Numbered from the stretch's first letter, positions 9,748 to 19,885 are shown. The stretch is 64,000 nucleotides of DNA from Stenotrophomonas maltophilia (GCF_039555535.1 NZ_CP154630.1:3299001-3363000); one strand, 5' to 3'. Notes: generated by a model from the letters alone, not told the origin. Program-made: numbers and translations.

Positions 9748-10476
9748 TTATTCCAGGTTCACCGAGGAGGCCAGTACGTAGCCTTCGTTGCGCACAGTCT
9801 TGATCAGGCCATCCGGGCCACCATCATCGCCCAGCTTGTTGCGCAGGCGGCTGACCTGCAGATCGATCGCGCGGTCCTGCGCCTCATAGTTGCGGCCACT
9901 GCTGAGCGCGACCAGCTGCTCGCGCGACAGCACCTTGTTGGCATGCGCGATGAACACCCGCAGCAGGCGGAACTCGGCGCCGGACAGCACCACCACGCGA
10001 TCGTCCGGGTCCACCAGGTGGCGATGCTCCAGATCGAACACCCAGCGCGAGAAGCGCGCGCGGCGCACCGCCAGGGGCTCGAGATTGGCCGGCAGCGCCT
10101 CGGTCCGGCGCAGCACGTTGCGGATGCGCGCCAGCAGCTCGCGCGGTTCGAACGGCTTGGCCAGATAGTCGTCGGCGCCCATTTCCAGGCCCAGCACGCG
10201 GTCGATCGGCTCGGCGCGCGCGGTCAGCATGATCACCGGCGTGTTCGATCGTGCGCGCAGGTCGCGGCACAGGGTCAGGCCATCCTCGCGCGGCAGGTTG
10301 AGGTCGAGCACGATCAGATCCACGTGCTCGCGGTCCAGCAGCTGGCGCATGGCAGTGCCATCGGCGGCGGTGCTCACCTGGTAACCGGCACGGCCGAGCT
10401 GCTCGGCCAACAGGGTGCGGATGTCGTTGTCGTCGTCGACGATCAGCAGTCGATGCATCGTGTTTTCAGTCTCCAT
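9748..10476 (-). CDS. OmpR/PhoB-family response regulator, MacR-like
   Basis: The 242-residue DNA-binding regulator has a receiver domain (acidic pocket LLIVDDDND, phosphoacceptor D58 in IVLDLNLPRED, Thr in IMLTARAE, Lys in DYLAKPF) and an OmpR-type winged helix (LSGAEFRLL, LSREQL, AIDLQVSRLRNKL). A second ATG six codons in (10458) would give a start MHRLLIVDD, which is equally plausible. It is the first gene of the kinase operon and diverges from macA across about 200 bases, where its own and macA promoters must lie. Confidence 0.93.
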   Translation of the reverse strand: METENTMHRLLIVDDDNDIRTLLAEQLGRAGYQVSTAADGTAMRQLLDREHVDLIVLDLNLPREDGLTLCRDLRARSNTPVIMLTARAEPIDRVLGLEMGADDYLAKPFEPRELLARIRNVLRRTEALPANLEPLAVRRARFSRWVFDLEHRHLVDPDDRVVVLSGAEFRLLRVFIAHANKVLSREQLVALSSGRNYEAQDRAIDLQVSRLRNKLGDDGGPDGLIKTVRNEGYVLASSVNLE

Positions 10477-10679
10477 GGCGCGATCATCCCGTGTCGGCAG
10501 CTGAACCGCATCCGGGGCAATGCGTACCAGTGTATCCAGCCGGGGGCGGGATACCTGTGGTTACGCGTATTCACCGACAGTGTTACATAGAGACATACCC
10601 CGAGGATTGAGCCGCCCATCGCCCGGTCTTCACAATGCCCACCAACGCCGCCACCGCGGCCCGAGAGTGAAGCCACGAC

Positions 10680-11918
10680 GTGACGTTCCGCCTGTTGCCC
10701 GCGACCCGCCGGGGTCGCCTGATACTGATCGCCCTGCTTGCCCTGATCGTTGCCGTGGCCGCCTGGTGGCTGCTTCGCAAGCCCGCCGCCCCGGCCGTGG
10801 CGACCACCCCGGTCAGCCGCGGCGACATCGAACAGACCGTGGATGCCACCGGCGTGATCGACGCCTACAAGCTGGTCAGCGTGGGTGCGCAGGCCTCGGG
10901 CCAGATCAAGTCGCTGAAGGTGCAGCTGGGCGACACGGTGAAGGAAGGCGACCTGATCGCCGAGATCGACGCCACCACCCAGCAGAACCAAGTGCTCAAC
11001 GCGCAGGCCTCGCTGGACCAGGTCACCGCCCAGCGCGCCGTGCAGCAGGCCACCCTGCGCCAGGCCGAACTGGAGTTCGCGCGCCAGCAGCAGATGCTGG
11101 CCGCCGAAGCCACCTCGCGCCAGGAATATGATGCCGCCGAGGCCCAGCTGAAGACCGCCCGCGCCCAGTTGCAGTCCTACGAGGCGCAGATCAAGGGTCG
11201 CCAGACCGAACTGGGCACCGCCCGCGCCAACCTGGCCTACACCCGCATCACCGCGCCGATGGATGGCACGGTGGTGGCGGTGGTGGCCGAGGAAGGCCGC
11301 ACCGTGAACGCCAACCAGACCGCGCCCACCATCGTGATGCTGGCGCGGCTGGACGTCGTCACCGTCAATGCCGAGATCTCCGAGGCCGACGTGGTCAAGA
11401 TCAAGGCCGGCATGCCGGTGTACTTCACCACCCTGGGTGACCCGGACCGCAAATACCACGCCACCCTGCGCCAGATCAATCCGGCGCCGGCCTCGATCGC
11501 CAACGAGAACTCCTCCAGTTCCAGCAGTTCGTCCAGCTCCAGTTCCAGCAGCGCGGTCTACTACAACGCGCTGTTCGACGTGGAAAACCCGGACGGCACG
11601 CTGCGCATCGACATGACCGCGCAGGTCTCGGTACTGCTCAAGCAGGCCAAGAACGTGCTGATGGTGCCGGCGGTAGCGCTGGGGCCGAAGCGCCGTGGCG
11701 ATGAGCGCATGGTGCGGGTGCTGGATGACAAGGGCCAGCCGCAGCCGCGCAAGGTGACGGTCGGCATCAACAACGGCGCCTCGGCAGAAATCCTGTCCGG
11801 GCTGAAGGAAGGCGAGCGCGTGGTGGTCGGCGAGGCCAATGCGGCTGCGGCCGGTGGCGGCAGCCGTGGCGGCATGCAGATGCGGGTCGGCGGCCCGGGC
11901 ATGGGTCCGCGCCGATGA
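10680..11918 (+). CDS. macA: MacA-type periplasmic adaptor of an ABC tripartite efflux pump
   Basis: MacA links the inner membrane ABC protein MacB to an outer membrane channel and stimulates MacB ATPase. The 412-residue protein has an N-terminal anchor helix (about residues 12-31), a split lipoyl domain ([19 protein letters not shown] and [10 protein letters not shown]), a long coiled-coil hairpin between them, and beta-barrel and membrane-proximal domains. Residues 278-291 are fourteen serines in a row, written with mixed TCC/AGT/AGC/TCG codons. The start is GTG at 10680. A weak promoter, TTGAGC (10607) and CACAAT (10631), is possible. macB overlaps its stop by 4 bases. Confidence 0.94.
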   Translation: MTFRLLPATRRGRLILIALLALIVAVAAWWLLRKPAAPAVATTPVSRGDIEQTVDATGVIDAYKLVSVGAQASGQIKSLKVQLGDTVKEGDLIAEIDATTQQNQVLNAQASLDQVTAQRAVQQATLRQAELEFARQQQMLAAEATSRQEYDAAEAQLKTARAQLQSYEAQIKGRQTELGTARANLAYTRITAPMDGTVVAVVAEEGRTVNANQTAPTIVMLARLDVVTVNAEISEADVVKIKAGMPVYFTTLGDPDRKYHATLRQINPAPASIANENSSSSSSSSSSSSSSAVYYNALFDVENPDGTLRIDMTAQVSVLLKQAKNVLMVPAVALGPKRRGDERMVRVLDDKGQPQPRKVTVGINNGASAEILSGLKEGERVVVGEANAAAAGGGSRGGMQMRVGGPGMGPRR

Positions 11919-13873
11919 GCACGACGGCGCCGCTGCTGCGCCTGCGCGACCTGCGACGCGAATTCCCGGCTGGCGATGACGTCATCGCCGTACTGCGTGA
12001 CGTCAACCTGGATATCCACGCCGGCGAGATGGTGGCGATCGTCGGCCAGTCCGGCTCGGGCAAGTCGACGCTGATGAACATTCTCGGCTGCCTCGACCGC
12101 CCTACCCGCGGCAGCTACCAGGTGGCCGGGCGCGAAACCGGCAGGATGGAGCCGGACGAACTGGCCGAACTGCGCCGCGAGCATTTCGGCTTCATCTTCC
12201 AGCGCTACCACCTGCTGGGTGACCTGGACGCGCGTGGCAACGTGGAAGTCCCCGCGGTGTATGCCGGCAGCCCCGGCCCGGTGCGCAACGCGCGCGCCGA
12301 ACAGCTGCTGCAGCGGCTGGGCCTGGGTGATCGCATGCACCACAAGCCGGGCCAGTTGTCCGGCGGCCAGCAGCAGCGCGTATCGATCGCGCGTGCGCTG
12401 ATGAACGGCGGCGAGGTGATCCTGGCCGACGAACCGACCGGCGCGCTGGACACGAAATCCGGCGAAGAAGTGATGGCGATCCTCGGGGAGCTGCATGCCG
12501 AAGGCCACACCATCATCATCGTCACCCACGACATGAGCGTGGCCCAGCACGCGCAGCGCATCATCGAGATCCGTGATGGCGAGATCATCGCCGACCGCGC
12601 CAACCCGGAGGCACCGACCTACCGTGCGCAGCGCGAAGCCAGCACCGGCGTTGCCCACGGCAACAGCTGGCGGGCGGCCCGGGATCGTTTCACCGAAGCG
12701 TTCCGCATGGCCCTGCTGGCGATGAACGCGCATCGGCTGCGCACCTTCCTGACCATGCTCGGCATCATCATCGGCATTGCCTCGGTGGTCTCGGTGGTGG
12801 CGCTGGGCAACGGCTCGCAGCAGCAGATCCTGCAGAACATCAGTGCGCTGGGCACCAACACCATCGACGTCTATCCCGGCCGCGGCTTCGGCGACATGCG
12901 CTCGGCCCGCGTGCAGACCCTCAAGGCCAGCGATGCCGATGCCCTGTCCCGGCAGAGTTATGTGGACAGCGCCACGCCCAGCGTGTCCAGTTCGGTCACC
13001 GCGCGCTACCGCAACCAGTCGTCCACCGCGCAGGTCAGCGGTGTCGGCGAGCAGTTCTTCCGGGTCAAGGGCGTGAACCTGCTCAGCGGCAGCTTCTTCG
13101 ATGCCGATGCGGTGAAGGGCCTGGGCCAGGTGGCGGTGATCGATGAGAACACCCAGACCCAGTTCTTCCCCGATGTCGATCCGATCGGCCAGGTGATCCT
13201 GCTCGGCAACGTGCCGGCACGCGTGGTCGGCGTGGCCAAGCGGCAGAGCTTCGGCTTCGGTGGCAGCACCAGCCTCAGCGTATGGGTGCCCTACACCACG
13301 GTGATGTCGCGCATGCTCGGCCAGAGCCACGTCTCCAGCATCACCGTACGCGTGGACGACAGCACGCCGATGGATGCCGCACAGGAAGCGATCACCCGCC
13401 TGCTGACCCTGCGCCACGGCACCGAGGATTTCTTCCTCAGCAACAGCGCCGAGATCCGCGAGACCATCGAACAGACCACGCGCACGATGACCCTGCTGAT
13501 CGGCGCCATTGCCGCCATCGCGCTGCTGGTCGGCGGCATCGGCGTGATGAACATCATGCTGGTGTCGGTGACCGAGCGAACGCGCGAGATCGGCGTGCGC
13601 ATGGCCGTGGGCGCACGGCAGAGTGACATCCGCCAGCAGTTCCTGATCGAAGCGGTACTGGTGTGCCTGCTCGGTGGCGTACTCGGCATCGGCCTGGCCT
13701 TGCTGCTGGGCTCGATGATCGGCCGCTTCGCCAGTGACTTCCAGGTGCTGTTCTCCACCGCTTCGATTGTTGCCGCGTTCGCCTGCTCGACCCTGATCGG
13801 CGTGGCGTTCGGCTTCCTGCCCGCGCGCAATGCCGCGCAGCTCGACCCGGTCGAGGCCCTGGCCCGCGAATGA
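11915..13873 (+). CDS. macB: MacB-type ABC transporter, ATPase fused to permease
   Basis: MacB is a half-size exporter that drives efflux of macrolides, peptides or envelope molecules through MacA and an outer membrane factor. The 652-residue protein has an N-terminal nucleotide-binding domain with Walker A GQSGSGKS (44-51), signature [14 protein letters not shown] and Walker [14 protein letters not shown] membrane helix follows near residue 275 ([20 protein letters not shown]), then a large periplasmic domain and three C-terminal helices (FtsX-like, [21 protein letters not shown]). It overlaps macA and macC by 4 bases each (ATGA), so the three are co-translated. Confidence 0.95.
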   Translation: MSTTAPLLRLRDLRREFPAGDDVIAVLRDVNLDIHAGEMVAIVGQSGSGKSTLMNILGCLDRPTRGSYQVAGRETGRMEPDELAELRREHFGFIFQRYHLLGDLDARGNVEVPAVYAGSPGPVRNARAEQLLQRLGLGDRMHHKPGQLSGGQQQRVSIARALMNGGEVILADEPTGALDTKSGEEVMAILGELHAEGHTIIIVTHDMSVAQHAQRIIEIRDGEIIADRANPEAPTYRAQREASTGVAHGNSWRAARDRFTEAFRMALLAMNAHRLRTFLTMLGIIIGIASVVSVVALGNGSQQQILQNISALGTNTIDVYPGRGFGDMRSARVQTLKASDADALSRQSYVDSATPSVSSSVTARYRNQSSTAQVSGVGEQFFRVKGVNLLSGSFFDADAVKGLGQVAVIDENTQTQFFPDVDPIGQVILLGNVPARVVGVAKRQSFGFGGSTSLSVWVPYTTVMSRMLGQSHVSSITVRVDDSTPMDAAQEAITRLLTLRHGTEDFFLSNSAEIRETIEQTTRTMTLLIGAIAAIALLVGGIGVMNIMLVSVTERTREIGVRMAVGARQSDIRQQFLIEAVLVCLLGGVLGIGLALLLGSMIGRFASDFQVLFSTASIVAAFACSTLIGVAFGFLPARNAAQLDPVEALARE

Positions 13874-15309
13874 CGATGATGACCCGACTGCCCTTCCCCG
13901 CTCCCTCGCGCCTGCTGCTGGCCGGCGCTGTCCTGCTCGCCCTGTCCGCGTGTGCCTCGGTGGGTCGCTATCCGGTGCAGGACCCCGACGTGGCGGCCAG
14001 CTACGGGCGTGGCGATGCCACGCTCAATGCACCGGCCGACGACCCGCGCAGCAGCCTGGATACCCCCGGCCGCGACATCCGCCAGGACACCTGGTGGACC
14101 GGCTTCGGCGATGAGCGGCTGGACCGTCTGGTGGCCCGCGCGCTGGTCGCCAACAGCGACCTTGCCGCCGCCGGCCTGGCCGTGCAACGCTCACGCCTGC
14201 AGGCCGGGCTGGCCAGCAACGCGCTGTGGCCGCAGCCTTCTTCGTCCGGCGTAAGCGGTAATGCCAGCCGCGCCACCGACCAAGCCGACGACTGGCGCCG
14301 CAGTTATTCCACTGGCGTCTCGCTGGGCTGGGAGGTCGATCTGTGGGGCCGCCTGCGCACCCAGCGCGACATCGCCCGCTGGGAAGCCCAGGCCAGCGAG
14401 GAAGACCGGCAGAACACCGCGCTGCTGGTGATCAGCGACACCATCACCCAGTACTGGAACCTGGCCTATCTCAACCAGTCGATCGCCACCGGGCAGGCCA
14501 ACCTGGAGCGGCTCGAACGCACCCGCGAACTGGTGCAGGCGCGCTTCGATGCCGGTGCTGTGTCGCGCCTGGAAGTGCGCCAGGCACTGCAGAACCTGCA
14601 GTCGCAGCGGTCCTCGCAGAGCGCGCTGGAACAGCAGCGGGTGGAGGTGCGCAATGCGCTGACCGTGCTGCTGGACGGCACGCCGTGGCCGCAGCAGGAC
14701 GAGCCGCAGGACCTGCTGGGCGCACACAGCCCGGGCATCAGCGAAGGCCTGCCGGCCGACCTGCTCGGCCGCCGTCCCGACCTGCGCGCGGCCGAACTTC
14801 GCCTGCGCAACAGCCTGAAGACCATCAAGGTGACCGCCACCCAGTACTACCCCGCGTTGAGCCTGACCGGCAGCCTCGGCTCCAGTGCAACCTCGCTGGG
14901 TGATGTGCTGCGCAACCCGGTGGCCACGCTCGGCGCGGGCCTGTCGCTGCCGTTCCTCAACCTGCAGCGCGCGCAGCTGGATACGGATATCGCCGGCACC
15001 GCCTATCAGATCGCCGCCACAAACTTCCGCAAGACGCTGTACACCGCGCTCTCGGAAGTGGACAACGCGTTGTCCGCGCGCGAACAGCTGGCACGCCAGG
15101 TGGCGGCCTCGCAGGCCTCGTACGACGAAGCGGTGGAAGTGGAGCGCGCGCAGGAAGTGCGTTACCGCGTGGGCGCCACCGACCTGCGCACCTGGCTGGA
15201 AGCGCAGCAGACCCGGCGCGATGCCGAGCTGTCGCTGGCGCGCGTGCGCCAGGGGCAGCTGAATAACGACGTCACCCTGTTCAAGGCGTTGGGCGGCAGC
15301 GCGGGGTGA
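13870..15309 (+). CDS. macC: Outer membrane efflux lipoprotein of the NodT family, MacC
   Basis: This is the TolC-like outer membrane channel dedicated to the MacAB pump. The 479-residue protein has a lipoprotein signal ending in LSAC (cysteine near residue 28) and two OEP repeats, with the NodT signatures [43 protein letters not shown] and [17 protein letters not shown]. Three ATGs lie at 13870, 13876 and 13879; the first overlaps macB's stop. An own channel gene in the operon is the feature that distinguishes this pump from E. coli MacAB, which borrows TolC. Confidence 0.94.
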   Translation: MTMMTRLPFPAPSRLLLAGAVLLALSACASVGRYPVQDPDVAASYGRGDATLNAPADDPRSSLDTPGRDIRQDTWWTGFGDERLDRLVARALVANSDLAAAGLAVQRSRLQAGLASNALWPQPSSSGVSGNASRATDQADDWRRSYSTGVSLGWEVDLWGRLRTQRDIARWEAQASEEDRQNTALLVISDTITQYWNLAYLNQSIATGQANLERLERTRELVQARFDAGAVSRLEVRQALQNLQSQRSSQSALEQQRVEVRNALTVLLDGTPWPQQDEPQDLLGAHSPGISEGLPADLLGRRPDLRAAELRLRNSLKTIKVTATQYYPALSLTGSLGSSATSLGDVLRNPVATLGAGLSLPFLNLQRAQLDTDIAGTAYQIAATNFRKTLYTALSEVDNALSAREQLARQVAASQASYDEAVEVERAQEVRYRVGATDLRTWLEAQQTRRDAELSLARVRQGQLNNDVTLFKALGGSAG

Positions 15310-15320
15310 AGCAGCGAGAG

Positions 15321-15467
15321 CGCCAACCAAGGTTGGCGACTACCGGGCAGGTGTCGACCTGGGTCGACACGCTACTTCTGTAGAGCCGAGCCCATGCTCG
15401 GCTGCTTTCTGATCGGGAAGACGCGCCCGCGCTGCGCGCGACAGCCGAGCGTGGGCTCGGCTCTACA
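15321..15467. repeat. SMAG repeat cluster with a facing pair
   Basis: Two single hairpins (GCCAACC/GGTTGGC at 15322-15337 and GTGTCGACC/GGTCGACAC at 15351-15370) precede a pair of facing elements. In the pair, TGTAGAGCCGAGC at 15379 reads back as GCTCGGCTCTACA ending at 15467. It fills the space between the convergent macC and rlmB and could act as a two-way transcript end. Confidence 0.82.
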
Positions 15468-15481
15468 AGACCGCTGGCGGA

Positions 15482-16225
15482 TCAACCGCGCTGGCGCACG
15501 GCCTCGAACAGGCTGACGCCGGCAGCGACCGAGACATTCAGGCTCTCGATCTCGCCCGGCATCGGGATCTTGACCAGGCCATCGCAGTTCTCGCGGGTCA
15601 GGCGACGCAGGCCATCGGCCTCGCCACCGAGCACCAGGGCGATGTTGCCCTTCAGGTCCAGCTGGTACAGCGAAGCGGTGGCTTCACCGGCCAGGCCATA
15701 GATCCACACGCCCAGCTTCTGCAGGTCCTTCAGGCAGCGCGACAGGTTGGTCACCGCCACCACCGGGATCAGATCGGCGGCACCGGCCGAGGTCTTGCGC
15801 ACGGTGGCATTGACCGTAGCCGACTTGTCCTTGGGGATGATCACGGCGGTCGCACCGGCCGCAGCGGCCGAGCGCAGGCAGGCGCCGAGGTTGTGCGGGT
15901 CCTGCACTTCGTCCAGCACCAGCAGCAGGGCCTTGCCTTCGGCTGCGGTGACCAGGCCTTCCAGCTCGTTCTCGCTGTAGGTGCGGGCAGCAGCATAGCG
16001 CGCGGCCACGCCCTGGTGGCGCACCGAACCGCCCACGCCATCCAGCGCCTGACTGTTCACCTTGCGCACGTCGATGCCCTTGCGGCGGGCATTTTCCTCG
16101 ATCTCGGTCAGGCGCGGGTTCTTCGCACCGGCCTCGACCAGCACTTCGCGGACGTTCTCGGCGTCGTTCTCGATGGAGGAGGCGACGGCGTTGACGCCGA
16201 CGATCCACTGGCTGTTCTTGCTCAT
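15482..16225 (-). CDS. rlmB: 23S rRNA (guanosine-2251-2'-O)-methyltransferase RlmB
   Basis: RlmB methylates the ribose of G2251 in the peptidyl-transferase P-loop of 23S rRNA. The 247-residue protein has an N-terminal L30e-like substrate-binding domain (WIVGVNAVASSIE) and a SPOUT domain with the three expected motifs: LVLDEVQDPHNLGACLRSA, ALVLGGEADGLRRL and IPMPGEIESLNVSVAAGVSLFEAVRQR. Length matches the family. It lies downstream of rnr on the same strand with a GFA-family gene between them; in E. coli rnr and rlmB are direct neighbours, so this spacing suggests an insertion. Confidence 0.95.
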   Translation of the reverse strand: MSKNSQWIVGVNAVASSIENDAENVREVLVEAGAKNPRLTEIEENARRKGIDVRKVNSQALDGVGGSVRHQGVAARYAAARTYSENELEGLVTAAEGKALLLVLDEVQDPHNLGACLRSAAAAGATAVIIPKDKSATVNATVRKTSAGAADLIPVVAVTNLSRCLKDLQKLGVWIYGLAGEATASLYQLDLKGNIALVLGGEADGLRRLTRENCDGLVKIPMPGEIESLNVSVAAGVSLFEAVRQRG

Positions 16226-16318
16226 GCGGGCGGGGACCGGAAAGGGGGTGGCTATGGTAGAGCATCGGCGGCGGCCGCGCTTCGCGCTCGCCGGGCATGG
16301 CCCGGCGCTACCCGCCTT

Positions 16319-16813
16319 TCACCCTTCGGCTGAACGGCTGCGCGGCGGCCAGTGCGGCGTGTCGTGGTCCGGGTGCTGATGGGACACGATGGTAGCCAGG
16401 AACTCCAGCGCCGCGATGTCTTCCTCGGTACGACGGGCCGGCAGGCTGGCCAGCGTATCGACAAACGGCAGCTTGCGCTCGACTCCGTACTGGATCGTCG
16501 GCGGCAGGCGCTCGGGTTCGTCAAAGGCACCGGCGGCCACCGCCACGCCGTCCGGCGCCTCGTAGGTCAGCGGCGTGCCGCAGTCGGCGCAGAAGCCACG
16601 CCGCACCACGTTGGACGACTGGAAATAGCGCGGCTGGCCGCGGGTCCAGCTGAACTGCACGCCGCGCACGGATACCAGCGGCGCGTAATAGGCACCGAAC
16701 GCCTTCTGGCACATCCGGCAATGGCAGATCGAGCTGTCGGTCAGCGCACCGCGCGCCTGGAAGCGGATCGCGCCGCACTGGCAGCCGCCGCTGTATTCGG
16801 GTTGGCCTTACAT
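16319..16813 (-). pseudogene. GFA-family zinc protein gene with a stop at codon 2
   Basis: The frame encodes a GFA (glutathione-dependent formaldehyde-activating-like, centromere protein V fold) zinc protein with all zinc sites: GGCQCGAIRF, SSICHCRMCQ and FCADCGTPLTY. The only well-placed start is the ATG at 16813, eight bases after a perfect GGAGG, but the next codon is TAA (16810-16808), directly followed in frame by the conserved N-terminus. The next in-frame ATG, at 16714, would drop the first two zinc motifs. No normal start codon lies between. Either a CAA-to-TAA change has silenced it, a rare start (CTG or ATC) is used, or the base is a sequencing error. The remaining frame to 16319 is intact, so any loss is recent. 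Confidence 0.7.
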
Positions 16814-16834
16814 GGTGCGTTCCTCCGAAACGTC

Positions 16835-16890
16835 GTGCCAACGCACGGTTGGCACCTACCGGGTGAGGTGGGGGCCGACCGTTGGTCGGC
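16835..16890. repeat. SMAG-like palindromes between rnr and the GFA gene
   Basis: Two hairpins, GTGCCAAC/GTTGGCAC at 16835-16855 (followed by CTACC, the complement of the GTAG edge) and GCCGACC/GGTCGGC at 16874-16890, face each other. They lie between the rnr stop and the GFA ribosome binding site. Confidence 0.78.
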
Positions 16891-16900
16891 ACGCCTTTCA

Positions 16901-19366
16901 TCAATATTGCTTCTTGGTGCGCTTGGCCGGCTTGCCACGCTCGGGCAGCGGCGGCAGGCCATCGCCTTCGTCCTCGCCCTTGTGCTCGACCAGGCGGAAA
17001 TCGATCTTGCGCTCTTCCATGCTGGCCTTCAGTACCAGGATGCGCACGCGGTCGCCCAGGCGGTAGCTGCTGCCGCGGCGTTCGCCGGTCAGCGTCTTGC
17101 GGGTGGCGTCGAACTTGTAATAGTCCTGCGGCAGTTGGGTCACGTGCACCAGGCCCTGCACCTTCGACTCGTCCAGTTCCACGAACAGGCCGAAGCTGGT
17201 TACGCCGCTGATCACGCCGTCGAACTGGCCGCCCACATGCTTTTCCATCCACGCGGCGCGGTAGCGCTCGTCCACCTCGCGCTCTGCCTCGTCGGCACGT
17301 CGCTCGCGTTCGGAACATTGCAGTGCCAGCGCGGCCATCTCGCGGGCGTTGTAGGTGAACTTGTCCAGCGGCTTGCCGGACAGTGCGTGCTTGATCGCGC
17401 GATGCACCAGCAGATCGGGGTAGCGGCGGATCGGCGAGGTGAAATGCGCGTACGCCTCCAGCGCCAGGCCGAAGTGGCCGTGATTCTCCGGGCTGTAGAT
17501 CGCCAGGCTCTGGCTGCGCAGCAGCACCGATTCCAGCAGCGTGGCATCGGGGCGGTCGCGGATCTTCTTCAGCAGCTTGGTGTAGTCACCCGGGCGCACC
17601 TTCGACCACGGCGGCAGGCTCAGCTTGAACTCCTTGAGGAATTCCAGAAGGTCGGCGTACTTGGTTTCCGGCGGCTTCTCGTGGATGCGGTACGGGGCCG
17701 GCACGTGGCGCGACAGCAGGTACTTCGCCGCCTCGACGTTGGCCGCGATCATGCATTCCTCGATCAGCTTGTGCGCGTCGTTGCGCACCAGCATGCCGGC
17801 CTGGGTGACTTCACCGCGGTTGTCCAGCACGAAGCGCACTTCACTGCTTTCGAACTCGATGGCACCGCGCTTGGTGCGCGCCTTGGACAGCACCTTGTAC
17901 AGCTGGTGCAGGCGCTGTACCTGCGGCAGCAGGTCGCCCATCCAGGCTTTGGTATCGGCATCGTCCTCGCCCACCGCCTTCCACACCTGGGTGTAGGTCA
18001 GGCGCGCGTGCGAGTTCATCACCGCTTCGTAGAAGCGCGAATGCGTGACCAGGCCGTCGCGGTCGATCTGCATGTCGCAGACGAAGCACATGCGGTCGAC
18101 CTTCGGCATCAAAGAGCAGATGCCGTTGGACAGCGTCTCCGGCAGCATCGGCACCACGAAGCCCGGGAAATACACCGAGGTCGCGCGCTTCTGCGCTTCC
18201 TCGTCCAGCGGCGTGCCGGGGCGAACGTAGTTGGATACATCGGCAATCGCCACCACCAGGCGGAAGCCATCGGCATTCGGTTCGCAGTACACCGCGTCGT
18301 CGAAGTCCTTGGCATCTTCACCATCGATGGTCACCAGCGGCGTGCTGCGCAGGTCGACGCGGTCGCCGATCATCGCCGGCTCGACCACCATCGGCACCGA
18401 CGCGGCTTCGTCCAGCACTTCCTGCGGGAACTCGAACGGCAGTTCGTGGCCGTGGATCGCGGTTTCCACCACCAGCGAGGCGGTCAGCTTGTCGCCGAGC
18501 ACGGCGATGATGCGGCCGATCGGCGGACGGCGGCTGTCCGGCGCCTGGGTCAGCTCGCAGACCACCAGCTGGCCGTCACGCGCGCCACCGGTCTGGTCCG
18601 GCGGCACCTGCACGTTGCGCTGCACGCGCTTGTCGTCGGGCACCACGTAATTGATACCCATCTCGATGCTGAAGCGGCCGATCAGGCGGGTCATGCCGCG
18701 TTCGAGCACGCGTGCAATGCTGCCTTCGCGACGGCCACGGTGGTCGATGCCGGTCACGCGGGCCAGCACCTTGTCGCCGTGCATCACCTTGCGCATTTCA
18801 TACGGCGGCAGGAACAGATCATCGCCACCCTCGACCGGGCGCAGGAAGCCGAACCCTTCCGGGTTGGCGATCACCACGCCGGTCACCAGGTTCAGGGTCT
18901 GGATCGGGGCGAAGCCGCCACGGCGGTTCTGCACCAGCTGGCCATCACGGACCATGGCGCCGAGCCGGCGCGACAGCGCCTCGGCACGGTCCGGCGCGGT
19001 CAGTCCCAGGCGTGCGCCCAGTTCCTCGGCGGTCTGCGGCCCTTCGCAACGCTCCAGCAGGGCCAGGATGGCCTCGCGGCTGGCGATGGGCTGTTCGTAT
19101 TTCTCGGCTTCGCGCGCGGCATAGGGATCGTCGATCACCTTGCCGGTCGGCGGCAGCTTACGGCCCGGCGCCGGGCCGGGGGCAGTGGCATCGGTATTGC
19201 GGACCTTGCGGCCGCGCGGCGGTGCGCCGCCTTCATTCAATTCGGGGAACCAGCCCGGCAACGGCTTGCCCGGCTTGGTGATGCGGGCTGCGCCCGCCTT
19301 GGCGCCCTTCTTTGGGGCCTGGCTGCGGGAATTGCTCCCGCCCTTGCTTGGTTTTTTGGTAGTCAT
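16901..19366 (-). CDS. rnr: Ribonuclease R
   Basis: RNase R is a processive 3'-5' exoribonuclease that degrades structured RNA and takes part in rRNA quality control and trans-translation. The 821-residue protein has a Lys-rich N-terminus, a winged-helix domain (SREAILALLERCEGPQTAEE), cold-shock OB domains, the RNB catalytic domain with TIDGEDAKDFDDAVY (catalytic acidic cluster), an S1 domain (DGVISGVTSFGLFVEL) and a Lys/Arg tail ending KRTKKQY. The ATG at 19366 (MTTKKPSKGG) was chosen over more upstream codons because the preceding frame reads non-conserved sequence into the tRNA promoter. Confidence 0.95.
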   Translation of the reverse strand: MTTKKPSKGGSNSRSQAPKKGAKAGAARITKPGKPLPGWFPELNEGGAPPRGRKVRNTDATAPGPAPGRKLPPTGKVIDDPYAAREAEKYEQPIASREAILALLERCEGPQTAEELGARLGLTAPDRAEALSRRLGAMVRDGQLVQNRRGGFAPIQTLNLVTGVVIANPEGFGFLRPVEGGDDLFLPPYEMRKVMHGDKVLARVTGIDHRGRREGSIARVLERGMTRLIGRFSIEMGINYVVPDDKRVQRNVQVPPDQTGGARDGQLVVCELTQAPDSRRPPIGRIIAVLGDKLTASLVVETAIHGHELPFEFPQEVLDEAASVPMVVEPAMIGDRVDLRSTPLVTIDGEDAKDFDDAVYCEPNADGFRLVVAIADVSNYVRPGTPLDEEAQKRATSVYFPGFVVPMLPETLSNGICSLMPKVDRMCFVCDMQIDRDGLVTHSRFYEAVMNSHARLTYTQVWKAVGEDDADTKAWMGDLLPQVQRLHQLYKVLSKARTKRGAIEFESSEVRFVLDNRGEVTQAGMLVRNDAHKLIEECMIAANVEAAKYLLSRHVPAPYRIHEKPPETKYADLLEFLKEFKLSLPPWSKVRPGDYTKLLKKIRDRPDATLLESVLLRSQSLAIYSPENHGHFGLALEAYAHFTSPIRRYPDLLVHRAIKHALSGKPLDKFTYNAREMAALALQCSERERRADEAEREVDERYRAAWMEKHVGGQFDGVISGVTSFGLFVELDESKVQGLVHVTQLPQDYYKFDATRKTLTGERRGSSYRLGDRVRILVLKASMEERKIDFRLVEHKGEDEGDGLPPLPERGKPAKRTKKQY

Positions 19367-19451
19367 CGCCCTACATGGTAGCCGTTGATGGCGTGCAGAA
19401 CGGGTCAGCGCCCGCCTTGGAGGCGTTGGATTAATAAATTTCAGAAAGTCG

Positions 19452-19480
19452 TTGACAGTCCCCGGATTCATCTTCACAAT
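19452..19480 (+). promoter_or_regulatory. Sigma-70 promoter of tRNA-Leu copy 1
   Basis: TTGACA (19452-19457), a 17-base spacer and CACAAT (19475-19480) stand 14 bases before the tRNA. The other two tRNA-Leu copies have the same arrangement. Confidence 0.85.
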
Positions 19481-19494
19481 TGCGCCTCTGGAAC

Positions 19495-19579
<85 letters not shown>

Positions 19580-19590
19580 ACGAAAAAACT

Positions 19591-19615
19591 CCTCGCTTCG
19601 GCGAGGATTTTTTTT
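19591..19615 (+). terminator. Terminator after tRNA-Leu copy 1
   Basis: Stem CCTCGC/GCGAGG with a TTCG tetraloop is followed by ATTTTTTTT, 11 bases after the tRNA. Confidence 0.92.
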
Positions 19616-19634
19616 GCCCGCGATTTGGCGTCGA

Positions 19635-19728
19635 GGGTCGGATCGCTTTCCGCGAGGCAAAGGGCTCTGACCCCGACACCAGCCCTTGGGGTCAGAGCCA
19701 CTTTCGCACGCGAAACGGGTTCCGACCC
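19635..19728. repeat. Nested palindrome between two tRNA-Leu genes
   Basis: An inner perfect 12-base inverted repeat, GGCTCTGACCCC (19663-19674) with GGGGTCAGAGCC (19688-19699), lies inside an outer pair GGGTCGGA (19635) and TCCGACCC (19721). The GGGTCAGAGCC word differs from the SMAG family and looks like a second repeat family. It fills the space between the first terminator and the second tRNA promoter. Confidence 0.75.
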
Positions 19729-19745
19729 CGGCCCTGCAAAAAGTA

Positions 19746-19774
19746 TTGACACCCCCGTCACAGCACCCCATAAT
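19746..19774 (+). promoter_or_regulatory. Sigma-70 promoter of tRNA-Leu copy 2
   Basis: TTGACA (19746-19751), 17 bases, CATAAT (19769-19774), 13 bases before the tRNA. Confidence 0.85.
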
Positions 19775-19787
19775 CTCGCTCCTCGAC

Positions 19788-19872
<85 letters not shown>

Positions 19873-19885
19873 CGTCGAGAATGAG

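Noticed and set aside
8950..10590. 546-residue open frame opposite the kinase and regulator
   Set aside because: Shadow with biased composition; the two-component genes are clear on the other strand.
16352..19381. 1009-residue open frame on the plus strand opposite rnr
   Set aside because: It is an antisense shadow of RNase R in high-GC DNA; no domain or ribosome site fits, while the minus strand gives a full RNase R.
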